Part shown: positions 55,451-64,000 of the stretch, one piece after another
How positions within the stretch are numbered: position 1 is the stretch's first letter
Layout of the letters: each line of letters starts with the position of its first letter
Source of the DNA: Blastobasis lacticolella
Lineage: Eukaryota > Arthropoda > Insecta > Lepidoptera > Blastobasidae
Reading direction: 5' to 3'
Assembly: GCA_905147135.1 (NCBI GenBank)
Contig: LR990053.1
Span: 16,876,501 to 16,940,500, forward strand
Length of the DNA: 64,000 bases
Notes under the pieces: generated by a model
Told to the model about the DNA's origin: nothing
Database searches by the model: none
The model's input: the letters and a program-made list of their open reading frames with translations, nothing else
Program-made: the position numbers and the translations under genes

Positions 55451-57420
55451 ACGGTAAGAAAAACAAATGAAAATCACGCATTTTCATAATTTGAATTTGG
55501 AATTATCTTCTTTAAAATTTAAACTTTAAACATAATAATCACCCACTATTATTCTTTTACATATTGATTTTACACATTGTTTGTAACTATTTAAGGTCTT
55601 GTAAAAGTATTCCCATGACTAATATAAATAAATATAATACCATTTTAATTTCAATTAATAAAGTAAATGTGTCTAAATAGTGTAAAACTGCTATATGGAA
55701 TTAATTGAATGTTATTTTTAATAAAAGAATATTATCTTTCTCATAACTTACACCATAATTTCAAAATAGATTTAAACTTAATGCGCACAGACATCATACT
55801 TTCAAATAAACATAATTTTGTGGCAACATTAAATCACTTACATCTTTTGCTAGGAACTTTCGCTTATTAGAGACTCAAGTTTTGTTGATGTTCCTTAGGT
55901 CAGCACCTCTCAGGGTCCAAGCGTCATACGTTTAGAAGCTTTCCAGTTTTAATACAGATTTAGGAAATCAATTCACTTAATGAGTTATTTAGAGCTCTAC
56001 TTACGGTAGTTCCATATTACGTTCCTTTTTTTCTTCCTACGCCAATATTTCAGTACGTTTATAAATAACTTGAAGATATCCAAGAGCTTTGGCTATGTGT
56101 TTTAATATTAGCACAATTAATGTTATACATTCAATTATTTTTGCAAACATTGTCGAATGTTCTGAAAATTTAGTAGCTAATTATATGAATTACCTAAAAT
56201 TCCTTGTTTATATTCCATAAACCTATTCTGGTCATACACTGTATTTTGGTTATCCTATTTTGATATAACTTCAATTACTGTATTTTCCCAATTGACGTAT
56301 TTAAATAAGACACTCGTCTCGTTTAAAATTAATACTTAGATACTTAACTCTTATTTTTACTAGACATTCTTTCGCTAAGCTGAACCATCTCAAAATTTTA
56401 TGAAATAAAAATTTATCGAGTACATCTTATACCCACTTCTTAGTAAGCAAAGAGGCTTTTAAACTCTGAGAAAACCTACTCGTTTTTAGGATGAGCTAGT
56501 GATTATTATTCTACCCACTTTATTTATGTTCATTAAAACATAATTTCATTGTAATTTGTTAATAGATTTTCTGATAACCAATTATAATACAAATAATGTA
56601 AAATTGCACAAATATAAGTAAAATGATGAAATACGCCATGTTTTTGTTTCGATGCCTCAATTATTCTATTTCCCTATTAGGAAGTTTTAATTAAATAAAT
56701 ACAGTCTATTTTCCTTATTTAAAATACATTAAGGTAGACCTATCAATAACTTTTCTGTAATATTATAATACGTCGATAAATCGTATTATTCTAAACTCAA
56801 AAACCTACGATAGAAAAAAATTATAACTATCACGTAGGTAAAGTAATCTGAGACCTAATGACGTCAATTTATTAGGTGAAAGATTCTTTGATTTAGCAAA
56901 GTTTTAGTAAGCCTGTCGCGCGTTATTAGGTACCCAACACTCATGCAACGGAACTATTTTGAGACTTGACAGCTGATGTCAAACCTGTTAGATTCGGTTC
57001 ATTTTTTCATCATTAAGTCTTGTAGATATTATTAAGATTTAAGAAGTATTAAAAGTCTCAGCATTAAATACCCTATAGACTCAAAGATGTCTCATCAAAC
57101 AGCGCTGATTCGATCGAAAGACTATTACTAAATAATGAAGCTGACCCGTATTATCTTATCACTAAGAACTTAACTGTTACCATTAAATTCAACGTATACT
57201 CGAAATACTATGTAATATTTATCACTACATTGTTTAAACCCAATATTCTTAAGTTTAATGGGGTTATTATTTGATAATTAAAATAAATATAACTTATAAT
57301 ATAAAAGCATTTACATAAATTAATTACATGCAGTTTGGTGCACATAAAAAAGTAAACAAAATTAAAAATATAAGACAGGCAATAGTAATCCCAGTGTGCT
57401 GCTGAGCTGCTCTGTGAAGG
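55451..57420. other. long AT-rich stretch, no gene or repeat recognised
   Basis: Nearly 2 kb with no reading frame worth naming and none of the window's repeat motifs. Its repeat-poor nature beside two genes is compatible with regulatory or simply unique intergenic DNA. Confidence 0.45.
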
Positions 57421-57426
57421 TTTATT
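57421..57426 (-). terminator. polyadenylation signal of the small secreted-peptide gene
   Basis: AATAAA on the minus strand (TTTATT on the + strand), about 175 bases beyond the stop codon of the 46-residue frame and 75 beyond the alternative frame's stop. Confidence 0.5.
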
Positions 57427-57600
57427 ATCGCTCTTAAACCATTCTAGTATACACCATATTCGAGGATCCCAAGATGACTTATCAGCTTTTTAAAAAAATA
57501 TCAGTCAAAAAGTCCTCGCTTCTTTCTAGGAGACCTGGAACTCTGAACCTGATTTTCTTGACCACCCGACATGGTAAATTCGGGGATACCTTGTGTGGTT

Positions 57601-58063
57601 TCAGTGTTCACCAACATTGTTTTGGATTTTTGTCGTACGGATAACGTTTTCAGGTGGTATTGCTTGTATAGGCGCTGCATGTATCCCTAAAACAATTTTA
57701 ACAATCAAATAATGCCATTTAGTAGCTACAATAAAGAATATATATTCGAAATTTGGAAACCGGGAAGCCGAAAAGTAGGTGATCTTCTCAATGGGAATCT
57801 AGAAGAACCGAAAAAATATTCAGATAGCTCGGACTAGAAATAGAACCCAGATCTCTTCGATATCGCGCAGAATGCTCTTCCCTTAAGCTATGCGACACTA
57901 GTACATTTTAATTCACCTAGATATATCATCGGGCCACATCGTCTATCATCTGGTAACTGTTATCTTAGTTATTTTTTTTTTTAAATATCACAGATTAAAA
58001 ATACTTACATGATACTCCTGCAGTGAAAACGCACAACATCACTGCAAAGTTATGAAGGGACAT
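57601..58063 (-). CDS. small secreted peptide, function unknown
   Basis: Two exons on the minus strand: 58063-58009 and 57686-57601, joined in phase 1 across a 320-bp intron (donor GTAAGT, acceptor TTGTTTTAG). The product is 46 residues: signal peptide MSLHNFAVMLCVFTAGVSW then IHAAPIQAIPPENV and a polar end. Cleavage is expected after IHA. The start lies in a strong context (CGACCATGTC) and a TATA-like box is upstream. The mature peptide would be about 24 residues, with no Cys. Exon 2 is also open in the +1 frame to 57501 (61 codons, ending RSPRKKRGLFD), so a one-base error or an unseen small exon could change the C-terminus. I recognise no family. Confidence 0.55.
57815..57905 (-). repeat. 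tRNA-like SINE remnant in the intron of the small gene
   Basis: In reverse it reads TCGCATAGCTTAAGGGAAGA (A-box-like) and GATCTGGGTTCTATTTCTAG (B-box-like). Weak. Confidence 0.3.
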
Positions 58064-58122
58064 GGTCGTACCTTTCCCCGAGCGATTTTGAACACGTTAT
58101 GCTGGACAGCTCGTTCATACCC

Positions 58123-58130
58123 CTTTTTAT
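58123..58130 (-). promoter_or_regulatory. TATA-like box of the small secreted-peptide gene
   Basis: ATAAAAAG followed by GGGTATGAACG on the minus strand, about 60 bases before the ATG at 58063. This would place the start of transcription near 58098 and give a leader of about 35 bases. Confidence 0.5.
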
Positions 58131-58740
58131 TATTTACTTGTAATAAACCTTTATAGAATTTAACGATACTCGAAATTAGTATCAATTTCCGAAAATGCGT
58201 AAAAATGAATACTAGATATAGGTCATAAAACTAATTAATGTTACTCATTAAACTCGTCCTTCAAAAAAACCTATTAAGAAATCACTTATATACCGCTGGT
58301 TTATAGGTTTCTTATATTTTGTTCAAGATTTTTGTTCAAATTTTATAAAGCTGCATAATATGAATTCTATTCATAAGTAGTTCAGCACTGAACCACATTA
58401 GAGAACAATATGTTCACTAAATGAATTCGCCTCTATTATTTTTGCCAAGTCCCGTAAGTTTCGACTTGGTAAGCTCTCCTAGTTTAACGCATAAACATAG
58501 CCAAATAAAATGGATTTGTTTTCCTGTTTGTGTGATTGTTCAAGTGCAAACCAATTTCGCATTGTGAGCTTTACTAAAACAGCCCATTCAAATACAATTC
58601 TAACAAAAAATACCCGTATTGTGGATTATTTTCGGAGCATGAACATTTTAGTATTTATCTTTGTAAGTACTGTGTTTCATTGTTTATTCACTGGTAGATA
58701 AAGTCAAATGCTTTTACCGTACACTATTGACATCGATTTC
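58131..58740. other. no recognised gene
   Basis: AT-rich upstream region of the minus-strand gene. The 63-codon frame at 58510-58701 has no domain. Confidence 0.4.
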
Positions 58741-59280
58741 GGAATTCGGAATACTCTAAAATGCACGATAGAACATTGAAAGAACGCTGCTCCTCTATAT
58801 GTATACCGCAAGCCCCAATCCGCTCGTGCGAGAGGGAGCAGCCTACTCTCCCCGCCCGGTCTCCGGCCACGTGGTACGGAGACCGAGACTGAACCTCCTC
58901 CTGGAGGCTCACATATGCGCCTAGGTCCCTTTTTTGGCGAGTCGTGCATAACCAGTCCGGCCGGCCGGCTGGTACTCATGAGAGTTCACCACCTCCCTCC
59001 CAACCGCTATACCGGAGGGTGCCCATTTCCTTTGCGTTGGGCGCAAAAAAAAAGAAAATACCCCAAGCGAGGATCAAAGTGGCAGTCCATCGTCTCTACC
59101 TACCCCACCGGATGGGAGGGCCAGTCAGGCACCTTCCCGTGCGGCAATGGTGAGCATGCTAGCTGGTCGGCGGAGCGCCGCCTCGTCCTACTTCCGTCCT
59201 CCTAACCCATCCTTTTCACTCAAAATATGATACGGCGTTTCAGGAGCTTTGAGGGGTCTGATTTCTCCTTTTTGTAGCTT

Positions 59281-59658
59281 TTGGTGGATACTGGTCATGT
59301 GCAAATCCTGTATGCCTGCGTTTATCGCTCGCACATTGGGGATCAGGAGACAACTCGTTTTTGTAGCCATCTCATTGAAGTGGCGGACGAAGCGAGGGAA
59401 CGTTACCCCGGGGCGCAGTTAATTATCCTGGGGGATTTCAATGCCCACCACCAAGATTGGCTTTTCCCATACCAGGTGACTAATCATGCTGGGAGAGAGG
59501 CGCATAAACTAGCTCTGTCGCTATATCACACCCAGCTTGTAAGCTACGCCATGAGGGTACCTGATGTCGACTCTCATACCGCAAATTGCTTAGACCTTCT
59601 GTTGACGACAGATGCACCGCTGGGTACATCCGACCACTGTCTGGTGAAATCTATATAG
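59281..59658 (+). pseudogene. LINE APE-type endonuclease domain, N-terminally truncated
   Basis: An open frame contains VQILYACVYRSHIGDQETTR, LIILGDFNAHHQDWLF (catalytic Asp and Asn motif) and LLLTTDAPLGTSDHCLVKSI (the SDH motif). These are the C-terminal catalytic motifs of LINE apurinic-type endonucleases. The N-terminal active-site Asn/Glu motifs are missing, and a TAG follows at 59656. Confidence 0.85.
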
Positions 59659-59869
59659 TCTATTCCCCACCGGAGCAAGCCCTTTGCAACCCCTGACGGG
59701 TGTAGCGATACAAGTCAGCAGATTGGGATGAGATGCGTCACTTCTTTTCGTCCTATCTTTGGCGGGAGGCATGCTTCTCTTCGGGCGATCCGTCGAATTG
59801 TGCTGAAGCAATTACCGCGGTTATACGGCAGGGTATGGAATATTATATTCCGTATTCTGATGTAGCGAT

Positions 59870-61262
59870 GAAAGGCAAGTCTCGTCCATAGTTCAGTGCT
59901 GAGTACCGTCGCGCTGAAGCGCTGAAGCAGGCGCAATACTCTGCCTGGGCTGAGGCTCGATCTCATAAGTCTCCGGATACTCGCAAACTGAAGAGAGCCT
60001 TTAACCTTGCCGCCAAGTCTTGCAAAAGGACGCTACGCAGGGCTCGATTAGACCACATAAGCCGGATTGGCGCCAAACTGGCCTCTTACCTTCCTGGGAG
60101 TAAGGCGTTTTGGTCTTTGGCAAAAGCGGTCGAATCCAATTTTAGCCAATCCTCGTTAACACCGTTGCTGAAGCCAGACAGAACATTGGCACAAGCTGCG
60201 CAGGAGAAAGCGGATCCGCGGGTCCAAGGCTAGTGGACCAGATGGTATACTAGCGACGGTCTTGCGTAGATGTGCCCCTGAGTTGTCTCCTATTCTCACA
60301 CGCCTGTTTCGACTCTCACTTAAGACTGGTATTGTACCTAAGTCGTGGAAGCTTGCCAATGTGCAGCCCGTGACAAAGAAGGGCAGCCGCGCAGACCCTG
60401 CCAACTACCGCCCTAGTTTCTCTGTAAGATTATGGAGCGTGCACTTAACAACAAACTCCTTGCGTATCTCGAAGGTAACGATCTCCTTAGCGATTACCAG
60501 TACGAATTCCGCCGTGGTCGGTCGACTGGGGACCTTCTAGAGTATGTCACTCATATATGATGTGAGGCCATTGAGAAGCAGCGCGAGGCCCTTGCTGTGT
60601 CGCTCGATATCTCCAAGGCCTTTGATAGGGTTTGGCACGCAGCCCTTCTAAGCAAGCTTCCCTAATTTGGTATTCCTGTTGGCTTTTGCACCTGGATTTC
60701 GTACTTTCTGAGTGATTGTTCAATCCGGGTAGTTCTCGATGGTTACTCGTCTGATCTTTAGGCTGTCGACGCGGGAGTTCCTCGGGGTCGGTTCAGTCCG
60801 CGACTCTTTTCTTGCTGCATATCAACGAACTTCTAGTACCCGGTACCTTTGGATACGCTGACGACAGCACAGTAACGGATAGATATCTGTCAGACGCAAA
60901 AGCTAACAGGGACGACATTCAATCTTGTTGAGAAGCCATGGTTAGGCGTTTGAACGAAGCTCTCAAGGCAGTCTCCGACTGAATCTAGCGGTGTTCAACG
61001 CTACCAAAACACAGGTGTGTTTGTTTTCCGCCAAACGGAGTCCATTCCATCTAACTTCGGCTTTCCGGGATGTAGCTGTGGAAATTACCGACAATTTACA
61101 TCTCCTTGGTGTTCAGCTATCAACCAATCTTAACTTTGGACAATACATCGAATCCAAAGCTAAGACTGCAGCCAAGAAACTCAGTATCCTCTCGAAGGCC
61201 AGGCGGTACTTCACTTCAAAGCAGTTGCTTCAATTATATCAACTTATCAAAACTATCAAATT
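59870..61262 (+). pseudogene. LINE reverse transcriptase, frameshifted
   Basis: Spacer region KSCKRTLRRARLDHISRIGA. Reverse transcriptase motifs: RLFRLSLKTGIVPKSWKLAN, ANYRP, LLSDYQYEFRRGRSTGDLLE, LDISKAFDRVWHAALL and FGYADDST (catalytic YADD at 60853-60864). Then FNATKTQVCLFSAKRSPFHL and LSKARRYFTSKQLLQLYQ. Stops and shifts occur repeatedly (for example at 60232, 60558 and 60664). It joins the C-terminal part at 61799 when the nested insertions are ignored. Confidence 0.85.
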
Positions 61263-61265
61263 TTG

Positions 61266-61503
61266 ACGACCTGAGTGGTTCAATGGTCTGCCACGCAAGA
61301 GGTCCCGGGTTCGATTCCTGGTCGGGCAGAAATTGGAATGATGAATTTTAATTTCTGTTACGGGTCTGGGTGTTCTATGTATAATAAGAATGTATTTAAG
61401 TATCATATCAGTTATCTAGTACCCATAGTACTCGTACAAGCTTTGCTTAGTTTAGGGCTAGATGGCGCTGTGTGAACATATATTTATTTATTATTATTTA
61501 TTT
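61266..61503 (+). mobile_element. SINE family I inserted in the LINE
   Basis: GACGACCTGAGTGGTTCAAT, GGTCTGCCACGCAAGAGGTC, GGGTTCGATTCCTGGTCGGG and TAGATGGCGCTGTGTGAACA with an ATTT tail. TTATCAA occurs in the LINE just before (61244) and directly after the tail (61504), a likely target duplication. Confidence 0.9.
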
Positions 61504-61514
61504 ATTTATCAAGC

Positions 61515-61808
61515 ACATGTCCGATCATTCGATTCCGATTGGCCGAGTGGTGTCCGGTAGAGTAGAATAGCACCAACCCCTTACACTCATGGGTGTCCTA
61601 CAAGGCGACTAATGTTTTCGAGGCAAAAGATCAAAAGTCTCCGTAGTCTGGAAAATGGGCAGCAGCATTTTTCATTGTTATATTTAAACACTGCGATCTC
61701 CTACCCGCCTGCCGAGCGTGGAGATTATGGCAATAACCTCCCCTTCCGTGGGAGAGGCCCTAAGTCCTGCAGTGGACTGTTACGGGCTGTGATGATGATG
61801 TCCGATCA
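61515..61808 (+). mobile_element. short repeat family III inserted in the same LINE
   Basis: GTCCGATCAT occurs on both sides (61519-61528 and 61799-61808), flanking GATTGGCCGAGTGGTGTCCG to CAGTGGACTGTTACGGGCTG plus a GATGATGAT tail. This shows family III moves with a 10-bp target duplication and a 3' simple tail, that is, as a retroposed SINE. Confidence 0.85.
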
Positions 61809-62290
61809 TGCATGGAGTAATGCTGCCATCTCTGGGATGGATCTGCCAAATACCAACTGGCCGCTTTGGATTCGGTGGAAAAACGTGCAAAGAAGATAAT
61901 TTGTGACCCGCAAATAATTGAGGCTAAGCTGCAGAGCGTCGAGCATCGGCGCAGGGTTGCGTGTCTGTCGGTATTCTATGTGTTGCATTTCGGAGAGTGT
62001 GCACGACCTCATTCCGCCGGCCCCTTTCCGCCTTCGGGAAACGCGATCCGGGTGAGCGCTTTATCCTTATGTCGTGGATCTTCCAGCTGCCCGCACGAGC
62101 CGCTTTGGTACAACCTTTATAATGCGAACGGCTAAGGAATGGAACGCGTTGCCTGCGAGTGTGTTCCTATAATCTGGACGCCTAGGCTAGAGTAAATAGG
62201 CTGTTCCTAGACAGGCATGCTCCATCTTTGGCCGCATCGTCACTTACCACCAGGTGAGAGGGTGGTCAAATGCCAGGATAGTCTAAAATT
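61799..62290 (+). pseudogene. LINE ORF2 C-terminal part, resuming after the insertions
   Basis: Reads AALDSVEKRAKKIICDPQII, VEHRRRVACLSVFYVLHFGE and, after frame changes, TAKEWNALPASVF. These match in order the C-terminal part of the LINE at 46030-46537 (LDSVQRRAVRIV, FYRLYNGEC, MWNELPATVF). The 3' end carries CACTTACCACCAGGTGAGAG. Confidence 0.8.
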
Positions 62291-62499
62291 TAAAAAAAAA
62301 CGGTGTCCCTTAGCCTTGAGCTTTATATATGTATGAATGTATGCGGATCATAAGATGAGCTACCACTCAACACAATATTCACAACATAACACTTTCTATT
62401 TCCAAGACGGGCATGCTCCATCTTCGGCCGCATCGAAACTTACCAACAGGTGAGATGACGGTGAAATACCTGTCTAGTCAAATAAAAAAAACTTATGGA
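62291..62499 (+). repeat. second LINE tail fragment, same family
   Basis: GGGCATGCTCCATCTTCGGC and ACCAACAGGTGAGATGACGG at 62408-62460 repeat the LINE 3' end at 62217-62280. The 110 bases between are AT-rich. Confidence 0.6.
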
Positions 62500-62640
62500 G
62501 TTCTGCAAGAAAGCGGTGAAAAGGTGTTTACGAGGTCGGCAGTGCGAGGGTTATGCCCCTGGTATTGCAAACGTCCCTAGACTGCGGCGACTGCTTACCA
62601 TCAGGCCGTAAGCTTTTGCCACCTTAGTGGTATAAACAAT
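62500..62640 (+). pseudogene. LINE C-terminal end (tail family B)
   Basis: One frame reads MEFCKKAVKRCLRGRQCEGY then APGIANVPRLR, matching the minus-strand fragment at 3396-3712. It ends in TTGCCACCTTAGTGGTATAA. Truncated. Confidence 0.7.
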
Positions 62641-63111
62641 GGCAGCCCAGAAAGTATCAACACAATAATTTCGAGAAACAATTCGACGCTCCAATCGATC
62701 ACGGCCACGCTTCGTTACAATACTGAATTACATGGATGTGGCTTTACTCACAGCGGAAACGAGAGATTTATTGCGCCGCCAAACTTTAAGGGTGTTTGTT
62801 CGTTTCGATCTGGAGTTACGAAAATTGGGGCAACTGACAAATTCAATTGTGAAAGTTTCACCCGCGATCGTCGAAAAGCACGCCGTGTTAGCGATATTGC
62901 AACTCTTTCTCTCACACCAGTGTTTAGAAACCAATGGGGTCTCACCTATATGTCAAATTTCTTTGGATCTCATAGTGGGCGCGAACGATATGATCGCGAT
63001 TCCAAATGGTAACACTGGAGTGGCGATCGCAAACAGTTTAGGGACCAAGTTCCTTGGGCGCGAAGAGGGTTTTTTTTTGCGCCTACAGCAACGCGTAATG
63101 TGCTCCCTCAG
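62641..63111. other. unassigned, probably repeat-derived
   Basis: Long frames on both strands (146 codons at 62732-63172 +, 68 codons -) run into the adjacent microsatellite, which argues against a host gene. No motif identifies an element. Confidence 0.3.
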
Positions 63112-63200
63112 TACTAATGAAAGAAAGAAAGAAAGAACATTTATTGACACAAACAACAACACCACAACATAAAAAAAACAGTAAACCAAAAATACATAAA
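63112..63200 (-). repeat. LINE 3' tail with (GAAA)n, reverse orientation
   Basis: GAAAGAAAGAAAGAACATTT then ATTGACACAAAC is the reverse of the tail at 1190-1232. Confidence 0.65.
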
Positions 63201-63407
63201 AAGAACACAATTATTACTCTAGCCTTGAAGGCGTCTATTAATAGATTATAATGATCAGGGGACACACTCGTAGGCAACGCGTTCTTCTTACTTCGTGAAA
63301 ACTATTAAAGCTATTTAGCGAAGAAAATTAAGTAAACGAAGAAGGTTTAATCCTTAACTTGATACGTACTTAACACTTTGTGCTGTAACTTCATGATGGA
63401 ACTCCAT
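63201..63407. other. no recognised feature
   Basis: Short AT-rich gap between two repeats. A CAT microsatellite starts at 63408. Confidence 0.4.
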
Positions 63408-63680
63408 TCATCATCATCATCATAGCCCTTAACAGTCCACTGCAGGACTAATAGCCTCTCCCACGAAAGGGGAGGTTATTGCCATAATCCCCATGCTTGG
63501 CCGGCGCGTTGGAAATCGCAGTGTTATAAATATAACAATGGGAAACGCTGCCCATTTTCCAGTAAACTGAGACTAGATCTTTTGCCTCGAAATCATTAGT
63601 CGCCTTGTATGACACCCACAAGTGTAAGGGGTTGGCGATATTCCACTCAGCCGTACACCACAGGGCCAACAAGGCAAGAA
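63408..63680 (-). mobile_element. short repeat family III, full copy, reverse
   Basis: A CATCATCAT tail, CAGTCCACTGCAGGACTAAT, GGGGAGGTTATTGCCATAAT and GTCGCCTTGTATGACACCCA, then the reversed head ending near 63670. Confidence 0.8.
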
Positions 63681-64000
63681 TAGTTTTTTTTTTCATAATA
63701 CCATAAGCGTCAAAAGGAAAACAACAAACCCGTAAAACCGGCTATAAACCCACACCTAGGTAAGTATTTCCAGCTGAAAAATTGAAAATCGTTTCAATCC
63801 CAGTCAAAACTCCCGGGTTTTAAGTCTCAGTGAGTGGTCGTGCTAGATTCTGTCACTGGCTGGATGAGTCCCTACGGGAAGAGATTTATTTCACACATTT
63901 GCGGGCACATGTGGGGGCCCCCACCCTCGCAAGAGGGGGTAAGTGCCCAACCCCTTCTTACTGGACAGTGTTGATAAGTGGTTGTATTTCGCCTTTAAAA
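63681..64000. other. unassigned end of window
   Basis: Includes CACTGGCTGGATGAGTCCCT and a hairpin-like GTGGGGGCCCCCAC at 63911-63924. No gene seen. Confidence 0.35.

Larger units (their letters stand above)
58741..62290 (+). mobile_element. degenerate Jockey/CR1-type LINE with two nested insertions
   Basis: A GC-rich 5' leader (about 58800-59205, e.g. CGTGCGAGAGGGAGCAGCCT) is joined directly to the middle of the endonuclease domain, so ORF1 and the start of ORF2 are deleted. Endonuclease, reverse transcriptase and C-terminal parts follow, with frameshifts and stops. A SINE I and a family III element split it at about 61266-61798. The 3' end is CATCGTCACTTACCACCAGG at 62240-62260. Confidence 0.85.

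Noticed and set aside
62732..63172. 146-codon open frame on the + strand
   Set aside because: Its end runs through a GAAA microsatellite and LINE tail, and the opposite strand is equally open. Looks repeat-derived.

Overview
This 64 kb window looks like nuclear DNA of a moth or butterfly. The base composition is AT-rich, genes carry GT-AG introns and AATAAA signals, and the repeat content is typically lepidopteran: a tRNA-Gly-headed SINE present at least seven times, a second tRNA-headed SINE family, Jockey/CR1-type, RTE-type and R1-type LINE pieces, mariner-like elements, a piggyBac deletion derivative and many short inverted-repeat elements. There is no operon structure, rRNA gene, functional-looking tRNA gene or CRISPR array. 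Assignment to Lepidoptera is inferred from the repeat families, not from a host marker gene.

Only two host genes can be supported. The first is a three-exon gene on the + strand (49831-53179). It encodes a predicted 705-residue secreted or membrane-anchored protein with a signal peptide, a long helical N-terminal region, alternating glycine-rich/collagen-like blocks and beta-rich glycosylated segments, and a C-terminal hydrophobic stretch. I do not recognise its family. The second is a small two-exon gene on the - strand (58063-57601) with a TATA-like box, a strong start context, a signal peptide and a short mature peptide of unknown function.

The rest is mobile DNA and its debris. 1-19.9 kb holds scattered LINE tails, SINEs and short inverted-repeat elements, including a 97-bp hAT-like hairpin with an exact 8-bp target duplication (12490-12602) and a Harbinger-like element (11741-11913). 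19.97-21.39 kb holds a TTAA-flanked piggyBac derivative and, just after it, a 125-bp near-perfect palindrome. 26.3-26.8 kb is a 43-bp minisatellite split by a short inverted-repeat element. 30.4-34.8 kb holds an inverted-repeat element, a roughly 0.48-kb tandem duplication and a mariner copy broken by a nested insertion. 38.66-48.27 kb is a roughly 4.05-kb tandem segmental duplication. Its second copy was hit by a LINE, which was in turn hit by an R1-clade LINE with a 15-bp target duplication. Within the otherwise ~3.5% diverged duplicates, one 470-bp block is perfectly identical. 54.3-55.5 kb is a second, decayed mariner. 58.7-62.3 kb is a degenerate LINE split by two successive SINE-type insertions.

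The best candidates for something undescribed are the glycine-rich secreted protein gene, the small secreted-peptide gene with its open second reading frame, and the 470-bp zero-divergence block in the segmental duplication. Coordinates of ancient repeats are approximate, because boundaries were read by eye.
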